Source of the DNA: JAWLGJ01 sp041685145
GTDB lineage: Bacteria; Pseudomonadota; Alphaproteobacteria; Rhodospirillales; Magnetospirillaceae
Direction: 5' to 3'
Assembly (NCBI GenBank): GCA_041685145.1
Contig: JAWLGJ010000040.1
Location: 1 to 26,648, forward strand
Length of the DNA: 26,648 nt
Numbering within the stretch: the first letter of the stretch is position 1; each line of letters starts with the position of its first letter. The position numbers were made by a program, and so were the translations under genes. Positions 15,136-23,662 of the stretch are shown piece by piece. Under the pieces are notes generated by a model. That model was not told the origin of the DNA and ran no database searches. It was given only the letters and a program-made list of their open reading frames with translations.

Positions 15136-16878
15136 TCAGTAAACGTCGTTCGTGGTGTTGTAGACGTTGAACTTGCCCGTCGGCGTGATGATCTGCGGCC
15201 CCTTGATGACCGCCTTGAGCTGGCGGGTGGCGTCGTCGACCACCACGATGGCCGACTCCTCGTCCTGACCGCTCCACACCGAGAACCAGACTTCGGAGCC
15301 GTCCTTGTTGTATTCCGGATGCACGACGCGCGGCTGCTCGGCTTCCAGTTCGGCCCATTCGGCGATGGGCAGCACCTCGTAGCCCGCCTCCAGGTCATCG
15401 ATGTCGAAAACGGCAACGGTTCCCGACACCGCCGGGTCGGGATGCAGGGGCGTGTCGACCCACAGGTTGCGCGAGTTGGGGTGCGTCTTGATGAACAGCG
15501 AACCGCCGCCCTGTCCCTCCAGGCGCAGCACTTCGCGGAAGGCGTGGTCCGGCCGTTGTTCGGGGTCGGATCCGATCAGCGAAACGGCGGCGCTGCCCAG
15601 ATGGCTGGTGGCCCAAACGGGGCCGAAGTCGGGGTGCTCGAAATTGGCGCCGCGGCCGGGGTGGGGGGTTTCGGCGGTCTCCACCTGCGCTACCAGCCGG
15701 CGTTCCTGCGTGTCGATGACCTCGACTTCGTTCTCGGCATTTGCGGCGACGAAGAAATAGCGGCCGGTGCTGTCGAACCCGCCGTCGTGCAGGAAGCGTT
15801 CGGCCGAGATGTCGGTGACCTGGAGCGCGTCGAGGTTGGTGTAGTTGACCAGCAGGACGTGCCCGGTTTCCTTGACATTGACGATGAACTCGGGGTGGTG
15901 GTGCGACGAGACGATCGCCGCCACCCGCGGCTCGGGATGGTATTCCCACTCCTCGACGATCATGCCGCGGGTGGAACCGATGCGCAGCGGCTCCAGGGTG
16001 AGGCCGTCCATGATGGCGAATTGCGGCGGCCAATAGGCGCCGGCGATGGCGTAGCGGTCCTCGAAACCCTCGTATTTCGACGTCTCCACCGACCGCGCCT
16101 CCAGACCGGTCTTGATCTCGGCCACCGACTGCGGCGGGTCCATCCACAGGTCGATGAGGTTGACCTTGGCATCGCGGCCGATGACGTAGAGGTAGCGCCC
16201 AGAGGCCGAAAAGCGCGAGATATGCACCGCGTAGCCGGTGGGGATGATGGTGATGATTTCCTTGCTTTCGCCGTCGATGAGGGCGATTTCGCCGGCGTCG
16301 CGCAGGGTGACCGAGAAGATGTTTTCGATGTCGTAGTCGTGCTGCGGCTCGGACGGCCGCTCCTCGGGCGGCACGGTGACCTGCCAGCTTTCGCGCATCT
16401 GCGCCATGCCGAATTCGGGCGGCTCCGGCGGGTCGTGGAGAAGGTAGCGGGCCATCAGGTCCACCTCCTCCTCGGTAAGCTCGCCGGAGGTGCCCCAGTT
16501 TGGCATCCCCGCGGGCGAGCCATAGGTGATGAACGCCTTCAGCGCCTCCAGTCCCCGCTCGCGCGTGATGTCGGTGGTCAGCGGTGCGCCGGTGGCTCCC
16601 TGGCGCAACACGCCGTGGCAACCGGCGCAGCGCTGGAAATAGATCTCCTTGGCGTTGTCGAATTCCGCCGGCGTCAGCGTCGGCATGCCCGGCTGGGCGC
16701 CCGGCTGCTCCATCGGGACGTCGCGCAGGACGTCGTGCTCGGGGGTGTAGCGGTCCTCGGGCTCGGTCTGGTGGGCGGGCGGCGCCTCGTCGTCGCCGGG
16801 GGTCGGCTGCTGCGCCGGGGCCGAACCGGCGGTCCAGGCCAGAACGACGGCGCTCGCGGCCGCCAATGCGCTTCTCAT
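15136..16878 (-). CDS. nirS: cytochrome cd1 nitrite reductase, Paracoccus-type N-terminus (copy 1)
   Basis: Periplasmic reduction of nitrite to nitric oxide in denitrification. 580 residues: a signal peptide (1-22, cleavage near APA/QQ), an N-terminal arm, a cytochrome c domain with CAGCH (84-88), then the eight-bladed haem d1 propeller. The proximal d1 ligand is His219 (GYAVHIS); the distal pair is His364 (RFLHDGG) and His406 (TPHPGRG). The arm has His36 and Tyr44, spaced 8 residues apart and 40 before Cys84, exactly as His17, Tyr25 and Cys65 of Paracoccus pantotrophus cd1. The C-terminus TPTGKFNVYNT is conserved. ATG 16878 has GGAGGG upstream. It is the downstream one of two tandem copies, and no NNR-type box of its own is seen. 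None of the d1 biosynthesis genes (nirE, nirF, nirJ, etc.) is in the window. Confidence 0.95.
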   Translation of the reverse strand: MRSALAAASAVVLAWTAGSAPAQQPTPGDDEAPPAHQTEPEDRYTPEHDVLRDVPMEQPGAQPGMPTLTPAEFDNAKEIYFQRCAGCHGVLRQGATGAPLTTDITRERGLEALKAFITYGSPAGMPNWGTSGELTEEEVDLMARYLLHDPPEPPEFGMAQMRESWQVTVPPEERPSEPQHDYDIENIFSVTLRDAGEIALIDGESKEIITIIPTGYAVHISRFSASGRYLYVIGRDAKVNLIDLWMDPPQSVAEIKTGLEARSVETSKYEGFEDRYAIAGAYWPPQFAIMDGLTLEPLRIGSTRGMIVEEWEYHPEPRVAAIVSSHHHPEFIVNVKETGHVLLVNYTNLDALQVTDISAERFLHDGGFDSTGRYFFVAANAENEVEVIDTQERRLVAQVETAETPHPGRGANFEHPDFGPVWATSHLGSAAVSLIGSDPEQRPDHAFREVLRLEGQGGGSLFIKTHPNSRNLWVDTPLHPDPAVSGTVAVFDIDDLEAGYEVLPIAEWAELEAEQPRVVHPEYNKDGSEVWFSVWSGQDEESAIVVVDDATRQLKAVIKGPQIITPTGKFNVYNTTNDVY

Positions 16879-16973
16879 GGTTCTTCCCTCCGTCGAGGCC
16901 GGTCATCCGCAGGCTAAGGACGGAGCCGTCGCCTCGACAACGGGGCAGAGGGATAACCCAGATGGCGGCAAGG

Positions 16974-17005
16974 AAAACGGGCGGACGGCAACAGCCGTCC
17001 GCCCG
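16974..17005 (-). terminator. intrinsic terminator between the two nirS genes
   Basis: A 12-bp perfect GC-rich stem (16978-16989 with 16994-17005, arms CGGGCGGACGGC/GCCGTCCGCCCG) with a 4-nt loop is followed on the minus strand by TTTT (16977-16974). It starts 22 nt after the nirS2 stop. It should end most nirS2 transcripts before nirS1. Confidence 0.85.
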
Positions 17006-17026
17006 CTTGGGGCATGGCAACCCGGA

Positions 17027-18673
17027 TCAGTAGACGTCGTGCATCGTGTTGTAGACGTTGAACTTCCCGGTCGGGGTGACGATCTCGGGGCCCTTGATGA
17101 CCGCCTTAAGGGTCCGGGTCTTGTCGTCCACGACCACGATGGCCGATTCCTCTTCCTGGCCGCTCCAGACCGCGAACCAGACCTCGGTGCCGTCCTTGTT
17201 GTATTCCGGCTGGACCACGCGCGGCTGTTCGGCGTCGATCTCGGCCCATTCGGCGATGGGCAGCACCTCGAAGCCCGCGTCCAGGTCGGTGATGTCGAAG
17301 ACGGCGACGCTACCAGAGACATCCATATCGGGATGCAGCGGCGTGTCGACCCACAGGTTGTTGGACTTGGGATGGGTCTTGATGAACAGCGAACCGCCGC
17401 CCTGGCCCTCCAGCGAGGCGACTTCGCGCCAGGCGTTGTCGGGATGCCCTTCGGGGTCGCTGCCGATCAGCGAAATCTCGGGGCTGCCCAGGTGGCTGGT
17501 CGCCCACACCGGCCCGTATTCGGGATGCACGAAATTGGCGCCACGGCCGGGGTGGGGGGTATCGCCGGTTTCGGCCAGGCCGACCAGTTCCCGGTCCTTG
17601 GTGTCGATGACCGCGACCTTGTTGCGGGCATTGGCCGCAACGAAGAAGTAGCGCCCGGTGCTGTCGAAGCCACCGTCATGCAGGAACCGCTCGGCGGTGA
17701 TGGTGGTGGTCTTGAGCGCGTTGAGGTCGGTGTAGTCGACCATCAGGACGTTGCCGGTCTCCTTGACGTTGACCAGGAACTCCGGGTGATGGTGCGAGGC
17801 CACGATGGCCGCCACCCGCGGCTCGGGGTGGAAGACCTGCTCGTCCACGGTCATGCCGCGGGTGGAGACGATCTTCAGCGGCTCCAGCGTCTCGCCTTCC
17901 ATGATGACGAACTGCGGCGGCCAGTAGGCCCCGGCGACGGCGTATTTGTCCTCGTAGCCCTTGTACTTGGAGGTCTCCACCGAGCGCGCCTCCAGGCCGA
18001 TCTTGATCTCGGCGACCGTCTGCGGCGGGTCCATCCACAGGTCGATGAGGTTGATCCGGGCGTCGCGGCCAATGACGTAGAGATAGCGCCCCGAGGCCGA
18101 CATGCGCGAAATGTGCACCGCATAGCCGGTGGGCAGGACGGTGATGATCTCCTTGCTGTCGCCGTCGATGAGAGCGATCTCGCCCGCGTCGCGCAGGGTG
18201 ACCGAGAAAATGTTGTCGATGTCGTAGTCGTGCTGCGGCTCGCCAGGGCGCTCTTCCGGCGGCACCAGAACCTTCCAGGTGCCGCGCATCTCCGGCATAC
18301 CGAACTCGGGCGGCTCCGGCGGCGGATGCGTCAGGAAGCGGGCCATCAGGTCCACCTCTTCCTCGCTGAGTTCGCCGGAGGTGCCCCAGTTGGGCATACC
18401 CGCGGGCGAGCCGTAGGTGATGAAGGCCTTCAGCGCCTCGACGCCGCGCTCCTGCGTGATGTCGGTGGTCAACGGCTTGCCGGTGGCGCCCTTGCGCAGC
18501 ACGCCGTGGCAACCGGCGCAGCGCCGGAAATAGATGTCGGTGGCCTGCTCGAACTCTTCCTCGGTGATCGGTTCCGGCTCGTACGCGACCGCCGGTTGGG
18601 CGGCGAACGCCAGCGACGACGCCGCCACGGCGGCGGTCAGAAGGGCGGCCGGCACGCGAAAGCTTCCTCTCAT
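17027..18673 (-). CDS. nirS: cytochrome cd1 nitrite reductase (copy 2, no N-terminal arm)
   Basis: Periplasmic nitrite reductase of 548 residues. The signal peptide (1-30, cleavage near AVA/YE) is followed almost at once by the cytochrome c domain, with CAGCH at 52-56 only 21 residues from the predicted mature N-terminus. Haem d1 ligands are all present: His187, His332 and His374. From GYAVHIS to WPPQF (73 residues) it differs from copy 1 at 9 positions, mostly conservatively. ATG 18673 is chosen because the signal peptide starts there and GGGAG/AGGA precede it; the frame open to 18775 is upstream sequence. An FNR/NNR-type box lies 65 nt upstream, implying induction under low oxygen or by nitric oxide. 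A terminator follows. Confidence 0.95.
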   Translation of the reverse strand: MRGSFRVPAALLTAAVAASSLAFAAQPAVAYEPEPITEEEFEQATDIYFRRCAGCHGVLRKGATGKPLTTDITQERGVEALKAFITYGSPAGMPNWGTSGELSEEEVDLMARFLTHPPPEPPEFGMPEMRGTWKVLVPPEERPGEPQHDYDIDNIFSVTLRDAGEIALIDGDSKEIITVLPTGYAVHISRMSASGRYLYVIGRDARINLIDLWMDPPQTVAEIKIGLEARSVETSKYKGYEDKYAVAGAYWPPQFVIMEGETLEPLKIVSTRGMTVDEQVFHPEPRVAAIVASHHHPEFLVNVKETGNVLMVDYTDLNALKTTTITAERFLHDGGFDSTGRYFFVAANARNKVAVIDTKDRELVGLAETGDTPHPGRGANFVHPEYGPVWATSHLGSPEISLIGSDPEGHPDNAWREVASLEGQGGGSLFIKTHPKSNNLWVDTPLHPDMDVSGSVAVFDITDLDAGFEVLPIAEWAEIDAEQPRVVQPEYNKDGTEVWFAVWSGQEEESAIVVVDDKTRTLKAVIKGPEIVTPTGKFNVYNTMHDVY

Positions 18674-18737
18674 TGAAATCCTACTCCCTGTCCGCGGACT
18701 TTCGCGAAGCAGGATGCGGACGCGGAGGGCCGGAATT

Positions 18738-18751
18738 TTGACATCGATCAA
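18738..18751 (-). promoter_or_regulatory. FNR/NNR/DNR-type operator upstream of nirS copy 2
   Basis: On the nirS strand the site reads TTGATCGATGTCAA, a match to the TTGAT-N4-(A/G)TCAA consensus of the CRP/FNR family regulators of denitrification. Its centre is about 71 nt upstream of the ATG. If it works at -41.5, transcription would begin near 18703, leaving a leader of about 30 nt. Which regulator (FNR, NNR, DNR) binds cannot be told. Confidence 0.8.
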
Positions 18752-18761
18752 GAAAATGCCT

Positions 18762-18775
18762 TTGGATATAACCAA
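18762..18775. promoter_or_regulatory. second dyad upstream of nirS copy 2
   Basis: TTGG-N6-CCAA with an AT-rich centre, 10 nt beyond the FNR/NNR box and 24 nt centre to centre from it. It may be a degenerate second operator or chance. The rest of the gap to the end of dnaE2 (18776-18897) is unusually AT-rich for this window and shows no gene. Confidence 0.25.
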
Positions 18776-18897
18776 CTCACCAAAAGATATACGCGTCAGA
18801 TTCGTATTAAGGCAGGGGAGTCGGCGTGAAAAGGCACGAACGAGGTGGGAGCGGCGGAATTTTTATTAGAGAACATCCAGACTGGCGGTGATATTTT

Positions 18898-21800
18898 CTA
18901 GTGAAAGTCCCGCGATGGGATGCGCGTTATGGTGGAGCGGGCGTAGGGCGGGGTGGCCTCGGGGGCCAGTGCGGCCAGGCGGCGGGTGTGGTCCTCGATG
19001 CGCCGGGCGATGAGGTGGACCACCAGGCCCTCGCGCTGCACCGGCCCTTCGGCCACCACCAGCGAGGCCCGCAGCACCGCCGTGCGGTGGGCCTCGAACA
19101 CCTGCGGCCAGACAATGATATTGGCGGTGGCGCTCTCGTCCTCGGCGGTCAGGAAAATGACGCCGCTGGCGGTGCCGGGGCGCTGCCGGCAGGTCACCAG
19201 CCCCGCCACCCGCACCGTGCCGCGGGTGCGTGGATCGGCCAGGGCGCGGGCGGGCAGGACGCCTTCGCCGGCCAAAGCCTCCCGCATCAAGGCCAGGGGA
19301 TGGTCGCGCAGGGTCAGGCGCAGCAGATCATAGTCCGCCAGCACCTGCTCGCCGGGGCGGGGCTCGGGAAAGGCGACGGCGGGTTCGGCGCCGGCCTCCG
19401 CCGTTCGCCGGGCGGCGAACAACGGCAGGGCCGGGCCCGCCCGCAGCCCGCGCACCGCCCACACCGCCTCGCGACGGTTGAGCCCCAGCGAGGCGAAGGC
19501 GTCGGCCTTGGCGAGGCGGTCGAGGGTGGCGAGCGAAACCTGCCCGCGCACGCGCCGCCACATCCGCTCGATGTCGCCAAAGCCGCTGCCGCGCAATTCG
19601 GCGATCCGCCGCGCCTCAACCTCCGGCACCCCCTTGACCTGGCGGAAGCCCAGGCGCAGCGCGGAGGCTTCCAGCGTGCAATCCCAGTCGGAGAAGTTCA
19701 CGTCCACCGGGCGTGCCTCGACACCGTGCTCGCGGGCATCGCGGACGATCTGCGCCGGGGCGTAGAAGCCCATCGGCTGGCTGTTGAGCAGCGCGCAGGC
19801 GAAGGCCGCAGGGTAGTGGCGCTTCAGCCACGCCGAGACATAGACCAGCAATGCGAAGCTGGCGGCGTGGCTCTCTGGAAAGCCGTACTCGCCGAAGCCC
19901 TCGATCTGATCGAAGCAACGCTTTGCGAAATCAGCCTCATAGCTATTTTTGCTCATGCCGCGCATGAACTTTTCGCGGAACTGGTGAATGAGCCCGGCGC
20001 GGCGGAAGGTGGCCATCGCCTTGCGCAGGCGGTCCGCTTCGGCGGGGGTGAAGCCGGCGCCCTCGATGGCGATGCGCATGGCCTGTTCCTGGAACAGCGG
20101 CACGCCCAGGGTCTTGCCCAGCACCTTGCGCATGGCCTCCGACGGGAAGCTCACCGGCTCCAGCCCGGCGCGGCGGCGCAGATAGGGGTGCACCATGTCG
20201 CCCTGGATGGGGCCGGGGCGGACGATCGCCACCTCGATCACCAGATCATAGAAGGTGCGGGGCTTCAGGCGCGGCAACATGCTCATCTGCGCCCGGCTTT
20301 CCACCTGGAAGACGCCGAGCGAATCGCCCCGGCACAGCATGTCGTAAACCGCCGGATCCTCGGCCGGCACGGTCGCCAGAGTCAGGCGGCGGCCGTGGTG
20401 CCGGGCGACGAGGTCGAGGCACTTGCGGATGCAGGTGAGCATCCCCAGCGCCAGAATGTCGATCTTGAGCATCCCCAGCGCATCGAGGTCGTCCTTGTCC
20501 CATTCGATGACGGTGCGCTCGGCCATCGCCGCATTGGCCACCGGCACCACCTCGTCGAGGCGCGAGCGCGTCACCACGAAGCCGCCGACATGCTGCGACA
20601 GGTGGCGGGGGAAGCCCTTGATGGCGTCGGCGAGGTCGAGGGCGAGGCGCAGCCGCGGCGCGTCGGGGTCCATGCCCAGCCCGCGCACCTGCGCCCGCGT
20701 CACCGGGTCGCGCGAATGCCCCCACACCTGCCCGGCCAGGGCGCCGACGGTGTCGACCGACAGCCCCAGCGCCTTGCCGACGTCGCGGAGGGCGCTGCGC
20801 GAACGGTAGGTGATGACGGTGGCGGCGATGCCGGCGTGCTCGCGGCCGTATTTGGCATAGACGTACTGGATCACCTCCTCGCGGCGCTCGTGCTCGAAAT
20901 CGACGTCGATGTCCGGGGGCTCGCCGCGCGCCGCCGAGACGAAACGCTCGAACAACAGGTCGGTGCGCGCCGGGTCGACGGCCGTGATCCCCAGCGCGTA
21001 GCACACCGCCGAATTGGCCGCCGAGCCGCGCCCCTGGCACAGGATGCCGCGCGAGCGCGCGAAGCGGACGATGTCGTGGACGGTGAGGAAATAGGGGGCG
21101 AAATCCAATTCGGCGATCAGCGCCAGCTCGTGGCGGATCTGCGCTTGCACCGGCGCGGGCACGCCGTCCGGGTAGCGTCCGGCGGCGCCGGCCAAGGCCA
21201 GCCGCTCCAGCCGCGTCTGCGGCGTCTCGCCGTCGGCGACGGGATCGATCGGATATTCGTAGCGCAATTCGTCCAACGAGAAGCGGCAGCGTTCGGCAAT
21301 CTCCAGCGTGCGCGCCACGGCCTCGGGGAAGCGGGCGAAAAGCCGCGCCATAGCCTCGGCGGTCTTCAGGTGCCGCTCGGCATTGGGGAACAGGCGCCAG
21401 CCGGCGGCGTCGATGGTGCAGCCCTCGCGGATACAGGTCAGCGCGTCCTGCAGCGCCCGGCGTTCCGGGGCGTGATAGTGCACGTCGTTGGTCGCCACCA
21501 GCGGCACGCCGGTTTCCTCGGCCAGCGCGGCCAGCGCCTCCAGCCGCGCCGCGTCGTCGGCGCCGAGGAAGTGCTGGGCGGCGAGGTAAAGCCGGTCGCC
21601 GAAGACGGCGCGCAGGCGGTGGAGGTGGGACGGCATGGCATCATGCCCGCGAAAGCGGACATCCAGGGCCGGCGCCGACCCTTTCTGGACCCTCGCTTTC
21701 GCGGGGGTGACGGCGGAAGGCGGTACCTGGGAACAATCAGGCGCCAGCGCCACCACCACCTGGCCCTCGGCGTGGGCCACCAGGTCGTCCCAGCCGATAT

Positions 21801-22116
21801 GGCATTCGTCCTTGGGGGCGCGGCGCTTGCCCAGGGTCAGCAGCCGCGCCAGGCGGCCATAGGCGGCGCGGTCGGTGGGGAAGCACAACAGGCTGGGGGT
21901 GTCGTCGGCGAAATCCAGCCGCGCCCCCACCACCAGCCGGATGCCCACCTGCTTCGCCGCGTTGTGCGCCCGCACCACCCCGGCCAGCGTGTTGCGGTCG
22001 GCAATGCTGATCGCCGAATGCCCCAGCGCCGCCGCCGTCAGCACCAACTCGTCGGGATGCGAGGCGCCGCGCAGGAAACTGAAATTGCTGGTGACCTGAA
22101 GCTCGACGTATCCCAT
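18898..22116 (-). CDS. dnaE2: error-prone DNA polymerase III alpha subunit DnaE2 (ImuC)
   Basis: Catalytic subunit of the SOS mutasome, doing translesion synthesis with ImuB. 1072 residues: a PHP domain from YVELQVTSNFSFLRGASHPDEL, the polymerase core with GRGSAANSAVCYALG and the catalytic DIDVDF, the helix-hairpin-helix region, and a C-terminal OB-fold (TVRVAGLVTCRQRPGTASGVIF). Residues about 135-160 are an insertion encoded by a palindromic repeat (see the repeat entry), in frame. ATG 22116 starts family similarity; a GTG at 22128 overlapping the imuB stop as GTGA is an equally coupled alternative. It lies directly behind imuB in one SOS transcript. Length is close to family norm. Confidence 0.95.
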   Translation of the reverse strand: MGYVELQVTSNFSFLRGASHPDELVLTAAALGHSAISIADRNTLAGVVRAHNAAKQVGIRLVVGARLDFADDTPSLLCFPTDRAAYGRLARLLTLGKRRAPKDECHIGWDDLVAHAEGQVVVALAPDCSQVPPSAVTPAKARVQKGSAPALDVRFRGHDAMPSHLHRLRAVFGDRLYLAAQHFLGADDAARLEALAALAEETGVPLVATNDVHYHAPERRALQDALTCIREGCTIDAAGWRLFPNAERHLKTAEAMARLFARFPEAVARTLEIAERCRFSLDELRYEYPIDPVADGETPQTRLERLALAGAAGRYPDGVPAPVQAQIRHELALIAELDFAPYFLTVHDIVRFARSRGILCQGRGSAANSAVCYALGITAVDPARTDLLFERFVSAARGEPPDIDVDFEHERREEVIQYVYAKYGREHAGIAATVITYRSRSALRDVGKALGLSVDTVGALAGQVWGHSRDPVTRAQVRGLGMDPDAPRLRLALDLADAIKGFPRHLSQHVGGFVVTRSRLDEVVPVANAAMAERTVIEWDKDDLDALGMLKIDILALGMLTCIRKCLDLVARHHGRRLTLATVPAEDPAVYDMLCRGDSLGVFQVESRAQMSMLPRLKPRTFYDLVIEVAIVRPGPIQGDMVHPYLRRRAGLEPVSFPSEAMRKVLGKTLGVPLFQEQAMRIAIEGAGFTPAEADRLRKAMATFRRAGLIHQFREKFMRGMSKNSYEADFAKRCFDQIEGFGEYGFPESHAASFALLVYVSAWLKRHYPAAFACALLNSQPMGFYAPAQIVRDAREHGVEARPVDVNFSDWDCTLEASALRLGFRQVKGVPEVEARRIAELRGSGFGDIERMWRRVRGQVSLATLDRLAKADAFASLGLNRREAVWAVRGLRAGPALPLFAARRTAEAGAEPAVAFPEPRPGEQVLADYDLLRLTLRDHPLALMREALAGEGVLPARALADPRTRGTVRVAGLVTCRQRPGTASGVIFLTAEDESATANIIVWPQVFEAHRTAVLRASLVVAEGPVQREGLVVHLIARRIEDHTRRLAALAPEATPPYARSTITRIPSRDFH
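21641..21713. repeat. PAKA/FRG-type palindromic repeat inserted in dnaE2
   Basis: A 12-bp perfect inverted repeat, CCCGCGAAAGCG (21646-21657) with CGCTTTCGCGGG (21694-21705), has an inner TCCAG/CTGGA pair (21662-21666 with 21685-21689) and outer TCA/TGA ends. This matches a repeat widely dispersed in alphaproteobacterial genomes whose translation contains PAKA-x-Q and DPRFRGxD. In the dnaE2 frame it reads TPAKARVQ...VRFRGHD; on the + strand it reads MPAKADIQ...DPRFRGGD. The length keeps the dnaE2 frame open. The exact ends are my estimate. Confidence 0.85.
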
Positions 22117-22124
22117 CGGTCCGT

Positions 22125-23654
22125 TCACGAAAACATCCCATGCACGTACCAGACGCCGGCGGCATCGTCCTTGAACAGCCAGAAACGCTGCCCGGCGGCG
22201 TCTTCGACGCGCCAATAGTCGCGGGCGGCGTCATAGGGCGTGGGGGCGGGGCCGTACCACCAGGGGACGGCGATGCGTTCGGGGCCGTCGCAGCGGGCGA
22301 TTTCATGCATCGTGCCGCGCCAGCGAAAGCGCCGGGGCGGTCCGTTGCTCTCCGCCTCGGTCCCCACCGCCTCGGGCCGGGCCAGCAGGCGCGGCGGGCG
22401 AAGCGCCGGCGGCCAGGACGGCGGCGGCGCCCGGTCCAGGGGTGCGGCGGGACGCACGGCCTGCTCGGGCAGGTGGCTGGCCCGCGCTGCCTGCCGAAAG
22501 ACGCGTCCGCGCCCCAGGCGGTTGCCCAGCCGGTCTATGAGCAGGCCGAGTTGCTCGCCCCCACGCTCGTCCGTCTGGCGGGGCAGGGCGGGCTGGATGG
22601 CGGGCATGGCGTCGGCGGCGGTGACGGCAAGGCTCATGGCCTCGATGCCGAAGCCGGCGTCGATGTCCTTCAGCGCCTCGCCGAACAGCCGTGCCAGGTG
22701 GGAGGGGTTCCGTACCGGCCGGGCCGTGCCCACGGCGCGCCGGACATGGCTGCCGTCGACGCGGTACAGCGCCAGTTCCAGCCGCCGCGCGCCCCGGTCC
22801 GCGCGCTCCAGTTGCCGGCATATCCCCGCCAGCAGGCGGTCGAGGGCGGCCGCAACATCCTCGCTGCGGCCGATGGGTTCGGCGAAGGCGAGGCGGGCGT
22901 CGGCGGCCGGCGGTGGCCGCAGCGGGGTAATGGGCTCGGACTCGTGGCCCAGGAACTGATCCAGCCGCCGCAGGCAGGCGCGGCCGAAGCGCTTCGCCAG
23001 CGGCGCCCGCGGCAGGGCGAGCAGGTCGCCGATTCGCCGCACCCCCAGGCGATGCAGGGTGTCGGCGGTCTCCGCCGGCAGACGCAGCGCCGCCACCGGC
23101 AGGCCCGAGAGCCATTGCCGCACGGCCCCCGCCGGCACGATCTCGGCCGGGCGGTCGGGGGCGGTCGCGAAGCGGGCCGCGCCCCAGGCGGCGCCGGGGG
23201 TGTCGGCCAGGCCGGCGCGGGCCTCGACGCCCAGGGCCGCCAGGCGGCCGATCATGTCTTCCAGCATCGCGGCCTCGCCGCCAAACAGGTGGTCGCAGCC
23301 GGTGCTGTCCACCCACAACCCGCCGCCGCCGTCCTGGCCGAGGCCCTCGGCCGCCGTCAGCGGCGACCAGCGCCCGCACCACTCCGCCAGCGCCGCCAGC
23401 GCCCGCAGGTCGGCCGCCGGCGAGGCCTCGACCGTCTTCAGCCCCGGACAGACGGCGCGGGCATCGGCGGCCGACAGCCCCGGCGCGACGCCCTGTGCCG
23501 TCGCGGCGGCATTGGCGGCGACGACGCGCAGCCCTCCGGCGCCGGTGCCGACGGTGGCCAGCGGCGCCTGCCGCCAGGCCGCCAGCGGCCCTCCCGGCCG
23601 CGTGAGGCGGTCGGTGGCAAAGCGGGGCAGCCAGAGCGATACGATGCGGCGCAT
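22125..23654 (-). CDS. imuB: ImuB, Y-family-like polymerase subunit of the SOS mutasome
   Basis: A 509-residue DinB/UmuC-related protein that links DnaE2 to the sliding clamp and is catalytically inactive. It starts MRRIVSLWLPRFATDRL, lacking the DxDxFxAxVE motif of active Y-family polymerases. The finger/palm portion has LWVDSTGCDHLFGGE and WGAARFAT; the thumb has ETADTLHRLGVRRIGDLLALPRAPLAKRFG. The C-terminal signature RDYWRVEDAAGQRFWLFKD...WYVHGMF is typical of ImuB. A glutamine-leucine stretch QLGLLIDRL is a possible clamp-binding site. An SOS box lies 9 nt before the ATG. The usual first gene imuA is absent; the region upstream holds a terminator and the glutamine-rich gene. It is followed directly by dnaE2. 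Confidence 0.93.
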   Translation of the reverse strand: MRRIVSLWLPRFATDRLTRPGGPLAAWRQAPLATVGTGAGGLRVVAANAAATAQGVAPGLSAADARAVCPGLKTVEASPAADLRALAALAEWCGRWSPLTAAEGLGQDGGGGLWVDSTGCDHLFGGEAAMLEDMIGRLAALGVEARAGLADTPGAAWGAARFATAPDRPAEIVPAGAVRQWLSGLPVAALRLPAETADTLHRLGVRRIGDLLALPRAPLAKRFGRACLRRLDQFLGHESEPITPLRPPPAADARLAFAEPIGRSEDVAAALDRLLAGICRQLERADRGARRLELALYRVDGSHVRRAVGTARPVRNPSHLARLFGEALKDIDAGFGIEAMSLAVTAADAMPAIQPALPRQTDERGGEQLGLLIDRLGNRLGRGRVFRQAARASHLPEQAVRPAAPLDRAPPPSWPPALRPPRLLARPEAVGTEAESNGPPRRFRWRGTMHEIARCDGPERIAVPWWYGPAPTPYDAARDYWRVEDAAGQRFWLFKDDAAGVWYVHGMFS

Positions 23655-23662
23655 CCGATCAT

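Noticed and set aside
16879..16973. Search for a second FNR/NNR box before nirS copy 1
   Set aside because: Only a loose TTGTC half-site without a partner is present.
15061..18676. Two long plus-strand frames opposite the nirS genes
   Set aside because: They resemble each other only because the nirS paralogues do, and carry no recognisable motif.
18901..22218. Plus-strand open frame of 1105 codons opposite dnaE2
   Set aside because: It mirrors dnaE2 exactly, has His/Gln/Gly-rich composition from antisense GC-rich codons and no domain; dnaE2 is unambiguous.
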